A stretch of 10,128 nucleotides of DNA from positions 1 through 10,128 of the forward strand of contig JAOZPL010000045.1 of the NCBI GenBank assembly GCA_029932795.1. The letters are read 5' to 3'. Shown in pieces: positions 1 through 6,791 of the stretch. The stretch is from Candidatus Zixiibacteriota bacterium (GTDB lineage Bacteria > Zixibacteria > MSB-5A5 > GN15 > FEB-12). A model generated the notes under the pieces. That model worked only from the letters and a program-made list of their open reading frames with translations, made no database searches and had not been told where the DNA came from. Made by a program: the position numbers and the translations under genes. Numbering within the stretch: the stretch's first letter is position 1; the number at the start of each line of letters is the position of its first letter.

Positions 1-744
1 GGCGTGATAACAACGGCCGTCCTCAAACTGTACCTGACCCAGCATCAGAACTATCTAACCCAGGATGACATCACAACTATACAGCAAAACGCCCGAGCAT
101 CGATCGATGAGTTGACGCGCCAGATCCGTATGGCCGGACACCAGCTCCCGGCCGGCCTTCAGGCGATCGAAGCATCCAACACCAATCCGGATACAATTAC
201 GATCACGTACCACACCTCCGGGTGCGACACCCACCTGTCGGCCAAAATGCCGCAGCCATCGGCAGAGCTTAAGTGTGGAACCGACGTCTCTTGCTTTAAC
301 GACGGCCAGTGGGTTTATATTTTCGACCCCGACTCCGGCGGTGGCGAATGGTTTGAGATTACACACGTACAAACCGGGTCAAACCACCTGCAGCACAACA
401 CAATGGTATTGTCCAAGGCGTACGACGCCAATGCCATCATCCTGGCCATGGAACAGATGAAGTTCTTCGTTGACAGCACGACCGATCAGGACCATCCGAG
501 ATTGATGGTCCAGCCGATTGGCCAGAGTCCTCGTATCTACGCCGACAACATTGTTGACCTGCAATTTCAGTATCGTTTAACGACCGGCAACATTGTGGAT
601 GAGCCGGTTCTGGCAGAGGATATTCGCGAGGTGATAATCATGGTAACTGCCAGATCGGATCAGCCTGATCCGGAAAACCCACAGAGGCCCTATCGGATGA
701 GGACTTATACCTCATCGGTCAACCTAAGAAATGTTGGCGTATAG
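1..744 (+). CDS. pilW: PilW-like type IV pilus minor pilin, 5'-truncated by window edge
   Basis: The frame is open from base 1 (Gly-Val-Ile-Thr...), so the first visible GTG at base 4 is almost certainly internal. The prepilin leader and the first part of the hydrophobic helix lie upstream of the window. The visible protein is 247 residues. The N-terminal part continues an amphipathic helix (LYLTQHQNYLTQDD, then QQNARASIDELTRQIRMAG at about residues 28-46), which matches the conserved PilW pattern (QQNAR...LtReIRMAG). The rest is a beta-rich globular part with Cys residues in the GCDTH and KCGTDVSCF segments, possibly a disulfide. PilW proteins are minor pilins that help initiate and tip the type IV pilus in the inner membrane and periplasm. 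The next gene, a pilX homologue, starts 13 bases after the TAG stop, as in minor-pilin operons. The family call is strong; exact role in this organism is inferred. Confidence 0.85.
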   Translation, partial: GVITTAVLKLYLTQHQNYLTQDDITTIQQNARASIDELTRQIRMAGHQLPAGLQAIEASNTNPDTITITYHTSGCDTHLSAKMPQPSAELKCGTDVSCFNDGQWVYIFDPDSGGGEWFEITHVQTGSNHLQHNTMVLSKAYDANAIILAMEQMKFFVDSTTDQDHPRLMVQPIGQSPRIYADNIVDLQFQYRLTTGNIVDEPVLAEDIREVIIMVTARSDQPDPENPQRPYRMRTYTSSVNLRNVGV

Positions 745-745
745 C

Positions 746-754
746 AGGAGGTGA
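746..754 (+). promoter_or_regulatory. strong Shine-Dalgarno site of pilX-like gene
   Basis: AGGAGGTGA lies just after the stop of the pilW-like gene and three bases before the ATG at 758. It is a near-complete complement of the 16S rRNA 3' end and is by far the best ribosome binding site in the window. It fixes the start of the downstream gene and suggests high translation or re-initiation after the upstream stop. Confidence 0.85.
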
Positions 755-757
755 GCG

Positions 758-2392
758 ATGAAATCCGAATACCTTCGGTCAGAAAACGGTTTTGCCGCCT
801 TAATCGCCCTAATCATGGTTGGTATGCTGACCCTGATTGGCCTGGCCGCTCTTTCCACATCGGAAGACGAAGTCCAGATTGCCGGTAATGAGCTGCAGGA
901 GATGCGAGCCTTTTATGCCGCGGAAGCAGGCCTGGAACGGGCTGCTACAGCCGTACAAGTACAGTATGAGATTACGGGCGTGCCACCGACAGTCATGCCG
1001 CAGGGTACCGATTCACTGAACAACTGCCTTGTTACCTACTCGACCGTTGACAATGGTCCGGCAGTTCAGAAGCCACTGTCAATTGGTCCCCTGGCTGGCC
1101 TGCATGCACTGGTCAAATCCTTCAGCATAACGTCGTTGGCAACCAACTCGATCGACCGAGCCAAAGTTCAGATATCCCAGACTTTTGAGACGGCGCTGGT
1201 TCCGATTTTTCAATTTGCAGTTTTCTACAACAACGACCTGGAGATCGCACCCGGTCCGGATATGACCCTGATTGGGCGCGTCCACACAAACGGTAACATG
1301 TACCTGCAAGCTAACCTCATTCTCAAGATGGCTAGTTACGTGACAGCCGCCGGAAGCATATTCCACGGCCGCAAAGGCCCCGGCGGAGTCGGCACCGGTG
1401 ACGTTCAGATTAAGGACGCCTACGGCAACTACGTGTCAATGCAGGAGGGTTCCGGCTGGCTGGATGCTACGGACGCCCACTGGTATGATTCCTCCGTCGC
1501 CCGCTGGCAGGGGCGGGTGCAGGATGCTGCCCATGGCCAGCCGGCCTTGAACCTGCCGCTGACAACTGCGGGAGGTGATCCGCATGACATTGTCGAACGT
1601 GCGGCTGGCAACCCCGATTCCTATGAGAATAAAGCCACATTGAAGATTATCGACGGTCAGGCCTTTAAATACACCGGTGGGGTGTGGGTGGATGTCACCG
1701 CCGACATGACCGCCAAGGGAATCATTACCTATGCCGCCGACCAGTTCTACGACGGTCGTGAAGGTGAGTGGGTTGATGTCGTGGAATTCGATATTGAAAA
1801 AATGTACGACGAAAATTACGAACCCTCAAACGGTATCTTGTATGTCTCTGAGCAGGTCAGCGGCGGAGATTTCCCGGCTCTCAGGCTGAACAACGCCTCC
1901 ACACTGGATGATCCCCTAACCATTGTGTGCGAAAACCCTGTCTATACCAATGGCAATTTCAACTCGGTGAATAAGAAACCGGCTGCGATTATGGGTGACG
2001 CCGTGACATTCTTGTCAGGTTCCTGGAATGACACTCTCAGTTCCGGGTCCAAGAACAATAGAATCGCTGTAAACACGACCGTCAACGCCTCCATCATCAC
2101 CGGCAACGTGGAGACCACCACCAGCGATTACAGTGGTGGCTTTGAGAACCTTCCCCGATTCCTTGAGAAATGGACCAATATACAGTTCAACTGGTCCGGG
2201 TCGATGATCAACCTGTGGACCTCGATACAGGCCAACGGCACCTGGAACGGTACCTACTACTCACCGCCGATTCGTAACTGGCAATACGATACCGACCTTG
2301 ACGACCCGAACAATCTCCCGCCAGAGACGCCGGTAATACGAATTTTCCAGCGCACCGGCTGGCAACAGCAGTTTGTCGGCTACACCAACTAG
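758..2392 (+). CDS. pilX: PilX-type minor pilin with large C-terminal region
   Basis: A 544-residue pilus assembly protein of the PilX N-terminal domain family. A short basic leader ends at ENG, and prepilin peptidase would cut between Gly11 and Phe12. The hydrophobic helix spans about 12-33 and lacks the usual Glu at position +5, which is normal for PilX. The typical follow-on IAGNELQEMRAFYAAEAGLE occupies 41-60. A second recognisable block at 151-183 (FQFAVFYNNDLEIAPGPDM, then GRVHTNGNMYL) is common in long PilX-like proteins. A C-terminal block near 461-521 contains NLPRFLEKW, GSMINLW, SPPIRNW and NLPPETPV. Classical PilX is under about 200 residues, so about 350 extra residues form a beta-rich pilus-tip or surface domain of unknown function. 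It follows pilW by 13 bases. No pilY1 follows, because the unit closes at the terminator at 2398-2428. Start is supported by the SD at 746-754. Confidence 0.87.
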   Translation: MKSEYLRSENGFAALIALIMVGMLTLIGLAALSTSEDEVQIAGNELQEMRAFYAAEAGLERAATAVQVQYEITGVPPTVMPQGTDSLNNCLVTYSTVDNGPAVQKPLSIGPLAGLHALVKSFSITSLATNSIDRAKVQISQTFETALVPIFQFAVFYNNDLEIAPGPDMTLIGRVHTNGNMYLQANLILKMASYVTAAGSIFHGRKGPGGVGTGDVQIKDAYGNYVSMQEGSGWLDATDAHWYDSSVARWQGRVQDAAHGQPALNLPLTTAGGDPHDIVERAAGNPDSYENKATLKIIDGQAFKYTGGVWVDVTADMTAKGIITYAADQFYDGREGEWVDVVEFDIEKMYDENYEPSNGILYVSEQVSGGDFPALRLNNASTLDDPLTIVCENPVYTNGNFNSVNKKPAAIMGDAVTFLSGSWNDTLSSGSKNNRIAVNTTVNASIITGNVETTTSDYSGGFENLPRFLEKWTNIQFNWSGSMINLWTSIQANGTWNGTYYSPPIRNWQYDTDLDDPNNLPPETPVIRIFQRTGWQQQFVGYTN

Positions 2393-2397
2393 GCTGC

Positions 2398-2428
2398 AAA
2401 AAAACCCGCCATCAAGGCGGGTTTTTTT
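2398..2428. terminator. symmetric bidirectional intrinsic terminator
   Basis: A 13-bp perfect inverted repeat: seven A plus CCCGCC (2398-2410), a five-base loop ATCAA, then GGCGGG plus seven T (2416-2428). Because the arm starts with an A run and ends with a T run, both strands show a GC hairpin followed by a U tract. It sits five bases after the pilX stop and 18 bases beyond the end of the convergent sppA gene (minus strand stop at 2447). It should therefore terminate both transcripts. Confidence 0.93.
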
Positions 2429-2446
2429 ACAATCCAAATAAACCCC

Positions 2447-4873
2447 CTATTCGATCTCAATGTCAAACGGCATCCGGGTCAATAAATACTCGTCACCGGA
2501 CATACCAAAATCCCCGGTAAGCAGGCTCTCAACCGGTCTGCCGGAACTGAATAACCGGGTCATCCACATAAGGAATCCACGGCCGGGTAAAATAAAGAGC
2601 GGTTTTTTTTCAGGATAGATGGCGATCCGATAATCCTCCAGCCTCAGTCTCTCTGCCGCAAAATCCAGAGACCTTTTTACTCCGCCAAGTTCGTCAACCA
2701 GACCATTGGCTAACGCCTCACGACCGGTCCAGATCTTTCCGTGTCCAAGGGTGTCCACGGAGTCAGTCGAGAGAGAACGATTGTCAGCCACCAGCTGCAC
2801 AAAATGATCATAGAAAGCCTTGAGATGCGAACGATGCTTGATTCGTTCATCATCGGAAAACGGACGTATGCTGCTCAACATCCCGGCGTGTCTCCCCCGG
2901 GTATAAAGCTCCTTGCCCAACTCAATTTTCCTGTAGAACTCACTGAAATCAGCCTTCCCGCCGTAGATGCCTATCGAGCCGGTAATGGTAGCCGGGTCGG
3001 CAAAAACCCTCTGGGCAGGCATGCCGATATAATATCCACCTGATGCCGCTACATTTCCCATCGACACCACCAGCGGCTTTTCCTGTGACAGAACATGAGC
3101 CTGGTGATATATCTCGTCACTGGCCAGCGCGGAACCTCCGGGAGAGTTTATCCTGAGAACAGTTCCCCTGACGTCCGGATTGAGGCGGGCTTGCTCAAAG
3201 GCTCTTCTCATCTTCCCGGGTGTAACATCACCGGGGATTCCCAGCGGTGATATATCACCACTGCCGGAAGTTATCTCCCCATCAGCGACCACGAGCGCCA
3301 GGACGGGGCTGGGTGGCCAGCCATCGTTGAGCAGTGTGTCGGCCAGATAGCGCCGAAACGAGATCTCCGGCATCGGCCTCAGATAGTCTTTAGTCAGCCT
3401 GTCCCGGTAGCTGAGTCCATCGACCAGCCCGGACTCCAGAGCTTCCGCAGAGGTGTACGGCCCATTGTCAACAATCGTCCTGACCGAACCGACCGGGATA
3501 TGCCGGCCGTCCGCGATGGCGATGACAAACTGGTCGTACAGATCGTCAAGAATCCGGTTGATCTGCTGCCGGTTTTCCTCACTGGCGGCTGTGCGGGTGT
3601 ATTTCTCAGCCGCCGTCTTATACTCGCCGATCCTTATCAAATCAATCTTCACTCCCAGTTTCTCCAGCGTGCCGGCGTAAAACGTCAGCTCGGCCCGAAG
3701 ACCGACCAGCTGGAGTTGGCTTACCGGTGGAATGAGTATCTCATCAGCAACCGTGGCGACGTAATAGGACAGATTATCCGGCGAATCGAGATGACAGACA
3801 ATTCTCTTGCCATGTTCTTTGAAACAGGCTAACGCTTCCCGGAGCTCCTGCGCCCGGCCAAAGCCCAATGACAGCCGCCCGAGGGTGAGAACAATTTCGC
3901 TAATGGACGGGTCTTCGGCAGCCCGATGGACAACCGTGATGAGCTTGACAAACGGTACCCGCTTGCGTCCGAATACCGGTTGCGGCGGATTCTCCGCCAC
4001 TCGGCCGCCGACACTCAACGCCAGACGCCTCCGGCGCTCCGGTATCAGCGACGGTTGCCTGAGACTGGTCACTCCGACAAACGCAGTCGTGCGCCCGCCG
4101 TGCCCGTTCTTGTCAAAATGGCTCTTATGCCCGACAAAATACTTGAGCAGGTTCGCTCTCAACCCGACCTGGAAATTCCTGTCCGAATCAATATACCCGT
4201 TAACAAACAGGCCGGGGGTCGGGATAAACTCAACATGATAGACGTAATCAGCGTTGCTTAATCTGGTCTTGGTCGACAGGAACATGTCAGCTGACAGGGT
4301 CAGCCGCGGGCCTGCCGGACGGTAGGCCACAGAATAACGCTGTTCGGTCTCGGTGCGTTCTCCGTTGACCTTCCCCCGGTTAAGATTGGAAAAAACTGCT
4401 GCCAAGCTGATCGGGCCGCGCATACGGTTCATAAAGCCGATATTCCAGAAATGCCGATTGTTGTACAAACCCGGTCCCTGCTTGAAATAACGATAAGAGA
4501 CTCCGAACTCGGCCTTTTCTCCAAGTATGACTCCCCCGGCAAACACGTGCTCTTTAAAGTTTGCACCCATGCGATTGTGAATCTCGCGATAGGCCACGGC
4601 CAGGCGATCCCGACCGGTGACCATCCCCCAGCTTTCGCCGTAGTCACCACTATAATAGTCAGCCATAAGTTGAAAACCCGGGGCCTCAAATCTCGCCAGC
4701 CCGGCTGGATTGACCCAGGCAGCCTCCAGTCCGAAAACAGACGCCGCCGGCTGATAATAAAACACCTCTGAGGGAATTTCTATCCGCTTAACCGTCTGCG
4801 TCCGTGCGGATGTCACTGCGAGGGAAACAAGAGCCAGCAGTAAACCCGCCAGCCCGCGAATTACTATACCCAC
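2447..4873 (-). CDS. sppA: SppA-type serine protease with N-terminal outer-membrane barrel-like domain
   Basis: 808 residues, about 190 more than E. coli SppA (618). A signal peptide is visible (about 1-24, GLAGLLLALVSLAVTSA). Residues ~30-285 show alternating hydrophobic/polar strands with WVNPAGLARF (53-62) and many aromatic strand ends, like outer-membrane barrels of the PorV/UPF0164 type. Two tandem SppA/ClpP-fold repeats follow, about 305-495 and 523-745. The catalytic pair of 67K-type SppA is preserved: Lys419 in IGEYKTAAEKY (equivalent to E. coli Lys209) and Ser611 in SMGNVAASGGYYI (equivalent to Ser409). INSPGG at 575-580 is also typical. SppA cleaves remnant signal peptides and other membrane-associated peptides. 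Here the usual N-terminal membrane anchor is replaced by a cleavable signal plus barrel-like domain, so the protease may be outer-membrane linked. Start is GTG, three bases after the upstream stop, with GGAGAG (4885-4880) as SD. Last gene of a three-gene operon. The protease call is firm; the barrel call is from pattern only. Confidence 0.9.
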   Translation of the reverse strand: MGIVIRGLAGLLLALVSLAVTSARTQTVKRIEIPSEVFYYQPAASVFGLEAAWVNPAGLARFEAPGFQLMADYYSGDYGESWGMVTGRDRLAVAYREIHNRMGANFKEHVFAGGVILGEKAEFGVSYRYFKQGPGLYNNRHFWNIGFMNRMRGPISLAAVFSNLNRGKVNGERTETEQRYSVAYRPAGPRLTLSADMFLSTKTRLSNADYVYHVEFIPTPGLFVNGYIDSDRNFQVGLRANLLKYFVGHKSHFDKNGHGGRTTAFVGVTSLRQPSLIPERRRRLALSVGGRVAENPPQPVFGRKRVPFVKLITVVHRAAEDPSISEIVLTLGRLSLGFGRAQELREALACFKEHGKRIVCHLDSPDNLSYYVATVADEILIPPVSQLQLVGLRAELTFYAGTLEKLGVKIDLIRIGEYKTAAEKYTRTAASEENRQQINRILDDLYDQFVIAIADGRHIPVGSVRTIVDNGPYTSAEALESGLVDGLSYRDRLTKDYLRPMPEISFRRYLADTLLNDGWPPSPVLALVVADGEITSGSGDISPLGIPGDVTPGKMRRAFEQARLNPDVRGTVLRINSPGGSALASDEIYHQAHVLSQEKPLVVSMGNVAASGGYYIGMPAQRVFADPATITGSIGIYGGKADFSEFYRKIELGKELYTRGRHAGMLSSIRPFSDDERIKHRSHLKAFYDHFVQLVADNRSLSTDSVDTLGHGKIWTGREALANGLVDELGGVKRSLDFAAERLRLEDYRIAIYPEKKPLFILPGRGFLMWMTRLFSSGRPVESLLTGDFGMSGDEYLLTRMPFDIEIE

Positions 4874-4876
4874 TTG

Positions 4877-5944
4877 CTACTCTCCGCTGAGACCTCTGAC
4901 GTGAATGTTCCCCGGGCCACGGATTGAGCCGCTGATTTCCACCGGGCTGTCACCGGTCAGGAGATTCAACCGGTTGTGTTGCACGAGTTCCGTTTTGAAA
5001 GGGAAGTTAGTTACCTCGATTTTCCCATCATCGCTCACTGCCAGAGAGATAAACGCCTGCAATGTATCCGGGATAGTGATCTCGATATCTTCATGGCGGT
5101 TTGTCACCACCAACTGTCCTTCGGACATCTCGCTGATCTCCAGAACAATCGGCCCGGAGAAACAGCGAATGACACCGCTCTCCCCGAGCGGTTGGAAGTC
5201 GACGATGCTGATACGGCCGTATCGGTTCTTGACATTGACTCGCCCTCTCAGTCCAATGATCTTGATGTCGCCGCCATCATTGCGGAACATTATCTCGTCA
5301 TTCTCGCTGACAATGGATCGTGCCACAATGGACGAATTGGTGGTCGAGACGTTTATCGAGCCGCTTATCTCTTCCAGCTTCACCCGCCGATTGGCGGTGG
5401 AAAGCTCCAGCCGCCCGGTTAACCGGGAGACATCTATCCTGCCCAGAGATGAAGGAACGATCAGTCCCGTAAGGGGACCGACGGCAGCAATGTCAAAATA
5501 GATTGCATCCATCTCGATAAAACAGTCGTTCGGCACGGTCACTGTCGCCTCCACAATCCCAGACTCAGTCTGTTCATCCCAAGGGGCCGGATTCGGAGAC
5601 CTGAGTTCCAGACGCACGTATTCCGGAAGACTGTCCAGAGAAACAGATATCAAATCGATGTAATCAATGGCCCGGGAGCGATCGCTGGTTTTCGCTTGCT
5701 TCGTGTACGCAACTGTAACTTCATTCTGCTCACTTGCTTGTATCTCTATCCTGCCGTTCAAACTGGCCGCTGCCCTTATCACAAGTTTATTGTGCGGTCC
5801 AATCGAAGTGCCGGCCGTCAGCTCCCGTGTAACGTAGAGACCGGTCCCCTTCTGAAATATCTCCTGACCGACACCCGTCGTACTACAAACAAGAGGGGCT
5901 ATCAGGATTAACAAGGCCAACTTTGAGTATTGCACCAATTTCAC
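4877..5944 (-). CDS. secreted DUF4097-family beta-solenoid protein
   Basis: A protein of about 355 residues with a signal peptide (KLVQYSKLALLILIAPLVCS) and then an extended series of short strands with regularly spaced Gly, Asn and Ser: SSLGRIDVSRLTGRLELST, EISGSINVSTTNSS, NDGGDIKIIGLRGRVNVKN, RYGRISIVDF. This is the look of DUF4097 (putative adhesin, beta-helix). Members are exported; molecular role is largely unknown. The Cys in PLVCST is not a lipobox, since Val precedes it. The GTG at 5944 starts one base after the TGA of the upstream methyltransferase gene. In-frame alternatives are TTG at 5959 (overlapping upstream) and GTG at 5935, which has GGTGA ten bases upstream; none has an ideal SD, so the start is uncertain by up to 24 bases. 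The sppA start follows the stop by three bases, so the two are probably translationally coupled. The pairing with an envelope protease suggests an envelope quality-control or surface role, which is inference. Confidence 0.78.
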   Translation of the reverse strand: MKLVQYSKLALLILIAPLVCSTTGVGQEIFQKGTGLYVTRELTAGTSIGPHNKLVIRAAASLNGRIEIQASEQNEVTVAYTKQAKTSDRSRAIDYIDLISVSLDSLPEYVRLELRSPNPAPWDEQTESGIVEATVTVPNDCFIEMDAIYFDIAAVGPLTGLIVPSSLGRIDVSRLTGRLELSTANRRVKLEEISGSINVSTTNSSIVARSIVSENDEIMFRNDGGDIKIIGLRGRVNVKNRYGRISIVDFQPLGESGVIRCFSGPIVLEISEMSEGQLVVTNRHEDIEITIPDTLQAFISLAVSDDGKIEVTNFPFKTELVQHNRLNLLTGDSPVEISGSIRGPGNIHVRGLSGE

Positions 5945-5945
5945 A

Positions 5946-6731
5946 TCACCGTATGTCAAAGATCTGCTTCATTATTATCGACCCCGCCACCGCAGCATTT
6001 AATGACTCCACCGCATCAGAATGTTTGATGCGCCACAGCAGGTCACAGTGCTCGATAATTTCCGAAGATAATCCATCGACCTCCGAACCCACCGCGACAA
6101 TCAATCTATGCGAAACCACCAAAGATTTTAACCGCCTGATATCCGATTTGCCCTGTCGTGCTGTAGCTATCAGTTTGAAACGCCCGGCTCGAGCAAAGTC
6201 AAACAACTCGGACAACTGAACTCTCGCAATCTTCAGTCCAAATATTGCTCCTGCCGACGCCCTTACAACCTTGGGTGAATAGCTCTCCACGCAAGGCCCG
6301 ACAAGAAGCATCATTTCAAAGCCAAAAGCCAGCGCGGAGCGGGCAAGCGTTCCCAGATTACCCGGATCAGACAAGCTTTCTCCCAACAACACTCTACGAT
6401 ACCGCGGTCGGTAAAGTTCTGCCAGATCCATCGACGGGAGTGGAAAGATGCCGAGTATCCCCTGGGTGGATTGAGTATCAGCCATCGTCCCCATCTGTCT
6501 GGCGGAGATTGCCTCAGTCGGCACCCGGGCCCGGCTAAGACCCTCTACAAGCCCTTTCCCTCTCTCCGATAACAGTGCGGGCGTATAATAGACAGTAGCC
6601 GGAAGGAACTTATGACGAAGCGATTCCTCCAACAGTCGGACGCCCTCCGCCATAAAAAGATTCTTCTGTTTCCTTCCCTTTCTGGTTCGCAGGGACCTTA
6701 CATTTTTTAATTCCGTCCGGGTGATTGTCAC
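5946..6731 (-). CDS. TrmH/SpoU-family RNA 2'-O-methyltransferase
   Basis: About 261 residues from the GTG at 6731. The SpoU N-terminal substrate-binding domain is at about 1-100: it begins VTITRTELKNVRSLRTRKGR and contains FMAEGVRLLEE, matching the usual LF.vEG motif. The C-terminal SPOUT methyltransferase domain carries the three knot motifs: SDPGNLGTLARSALAFGF (about 121-138, with the conserved Asn and Arg), LIVAVGSEVDGLS (about 210-222) and AVESLNAAVAGSIIM (about 240-254). Such enzymes transfer a methyl group from S-adenosylmethionine to a ribose 2'-OH in rRNA or tRNA in the cytoplasm. The exact target cannot be told from sequence. The frame extends upstream to 6764, but homologous N-termini begin near the chosen GTG, which has AAGG nine bases upstream. 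It is the first gene of a minus-strand unit with DUF4097 and sppA, and is divergent from the patatin gene. Confidence 0.9.
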   Translation of the reverse strand: MTITRTELKNVRSLRTRKGRKQKNLFMAEGVRLLEESLRHKFLPATVYYTPALLSERGKGLVEGLSRARVPTEAISARQMGTMADTQSTQGILGIFPLPSMDLAELYRPRYRRVLLGESLSDPGNLGTLARSALAFGFEMMLLVGPCVESYSPKVVRASAGAIFGLKIARVQLSELFDFARAGRFKLIATARQGKSDIRRLKSLVVSHRLIVAVGSEVDGLSSEIIEHCDLLWRIKHSDAVESLNAAVAGSIIMKQIFDIR

Positions 6732-6791
6732 GTTTAATTGCCTTGTACGCACTATCAGAAGCAAGGAATCTACAGCCGGGCAAGTTTACAA
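6732..6791. promoter_or_regulatory. divergent intergenic region, methyltransferase / patatin gene
   Basis: About 60 bases separate the chosen GTG of the methyltransferase (minus strand) and the chosen GTG of the patatin-like gene (plus strand). Promoters for both units must lie here or inside the opposite coding regions. I see no convincing -35/-10 pair on either strand. The only clear element is the AAGG (6744-6741, minus strand) before the methyltransferase start. The region is called regulatory by position only. Confidence 0.3.

Noticed and set aside
4905..5501. Long open frame on the plus strand opposite the DUF4097 gene
   Set aside because: It is antisense to a gene with a signal peptide and clear repeat pattern, shows low-complexity Ser/Arg/Pro-rich composition, and resembles no family.
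5866..5900. Possible lipobox Cys in the DUF4097 signal peptide
   Set aside because: The residue before the Cys is Val, not Gly/Ala/Ser, so a lipoprotein signal is unlikely.
6738..6791. N-terminal extension of the patatin-like protein to TTG 6738
   Set aside because: The extra 18 residues precede a good signal peptide and nearly abut the divergent methyltransferase start; GTG 6792 fits better.
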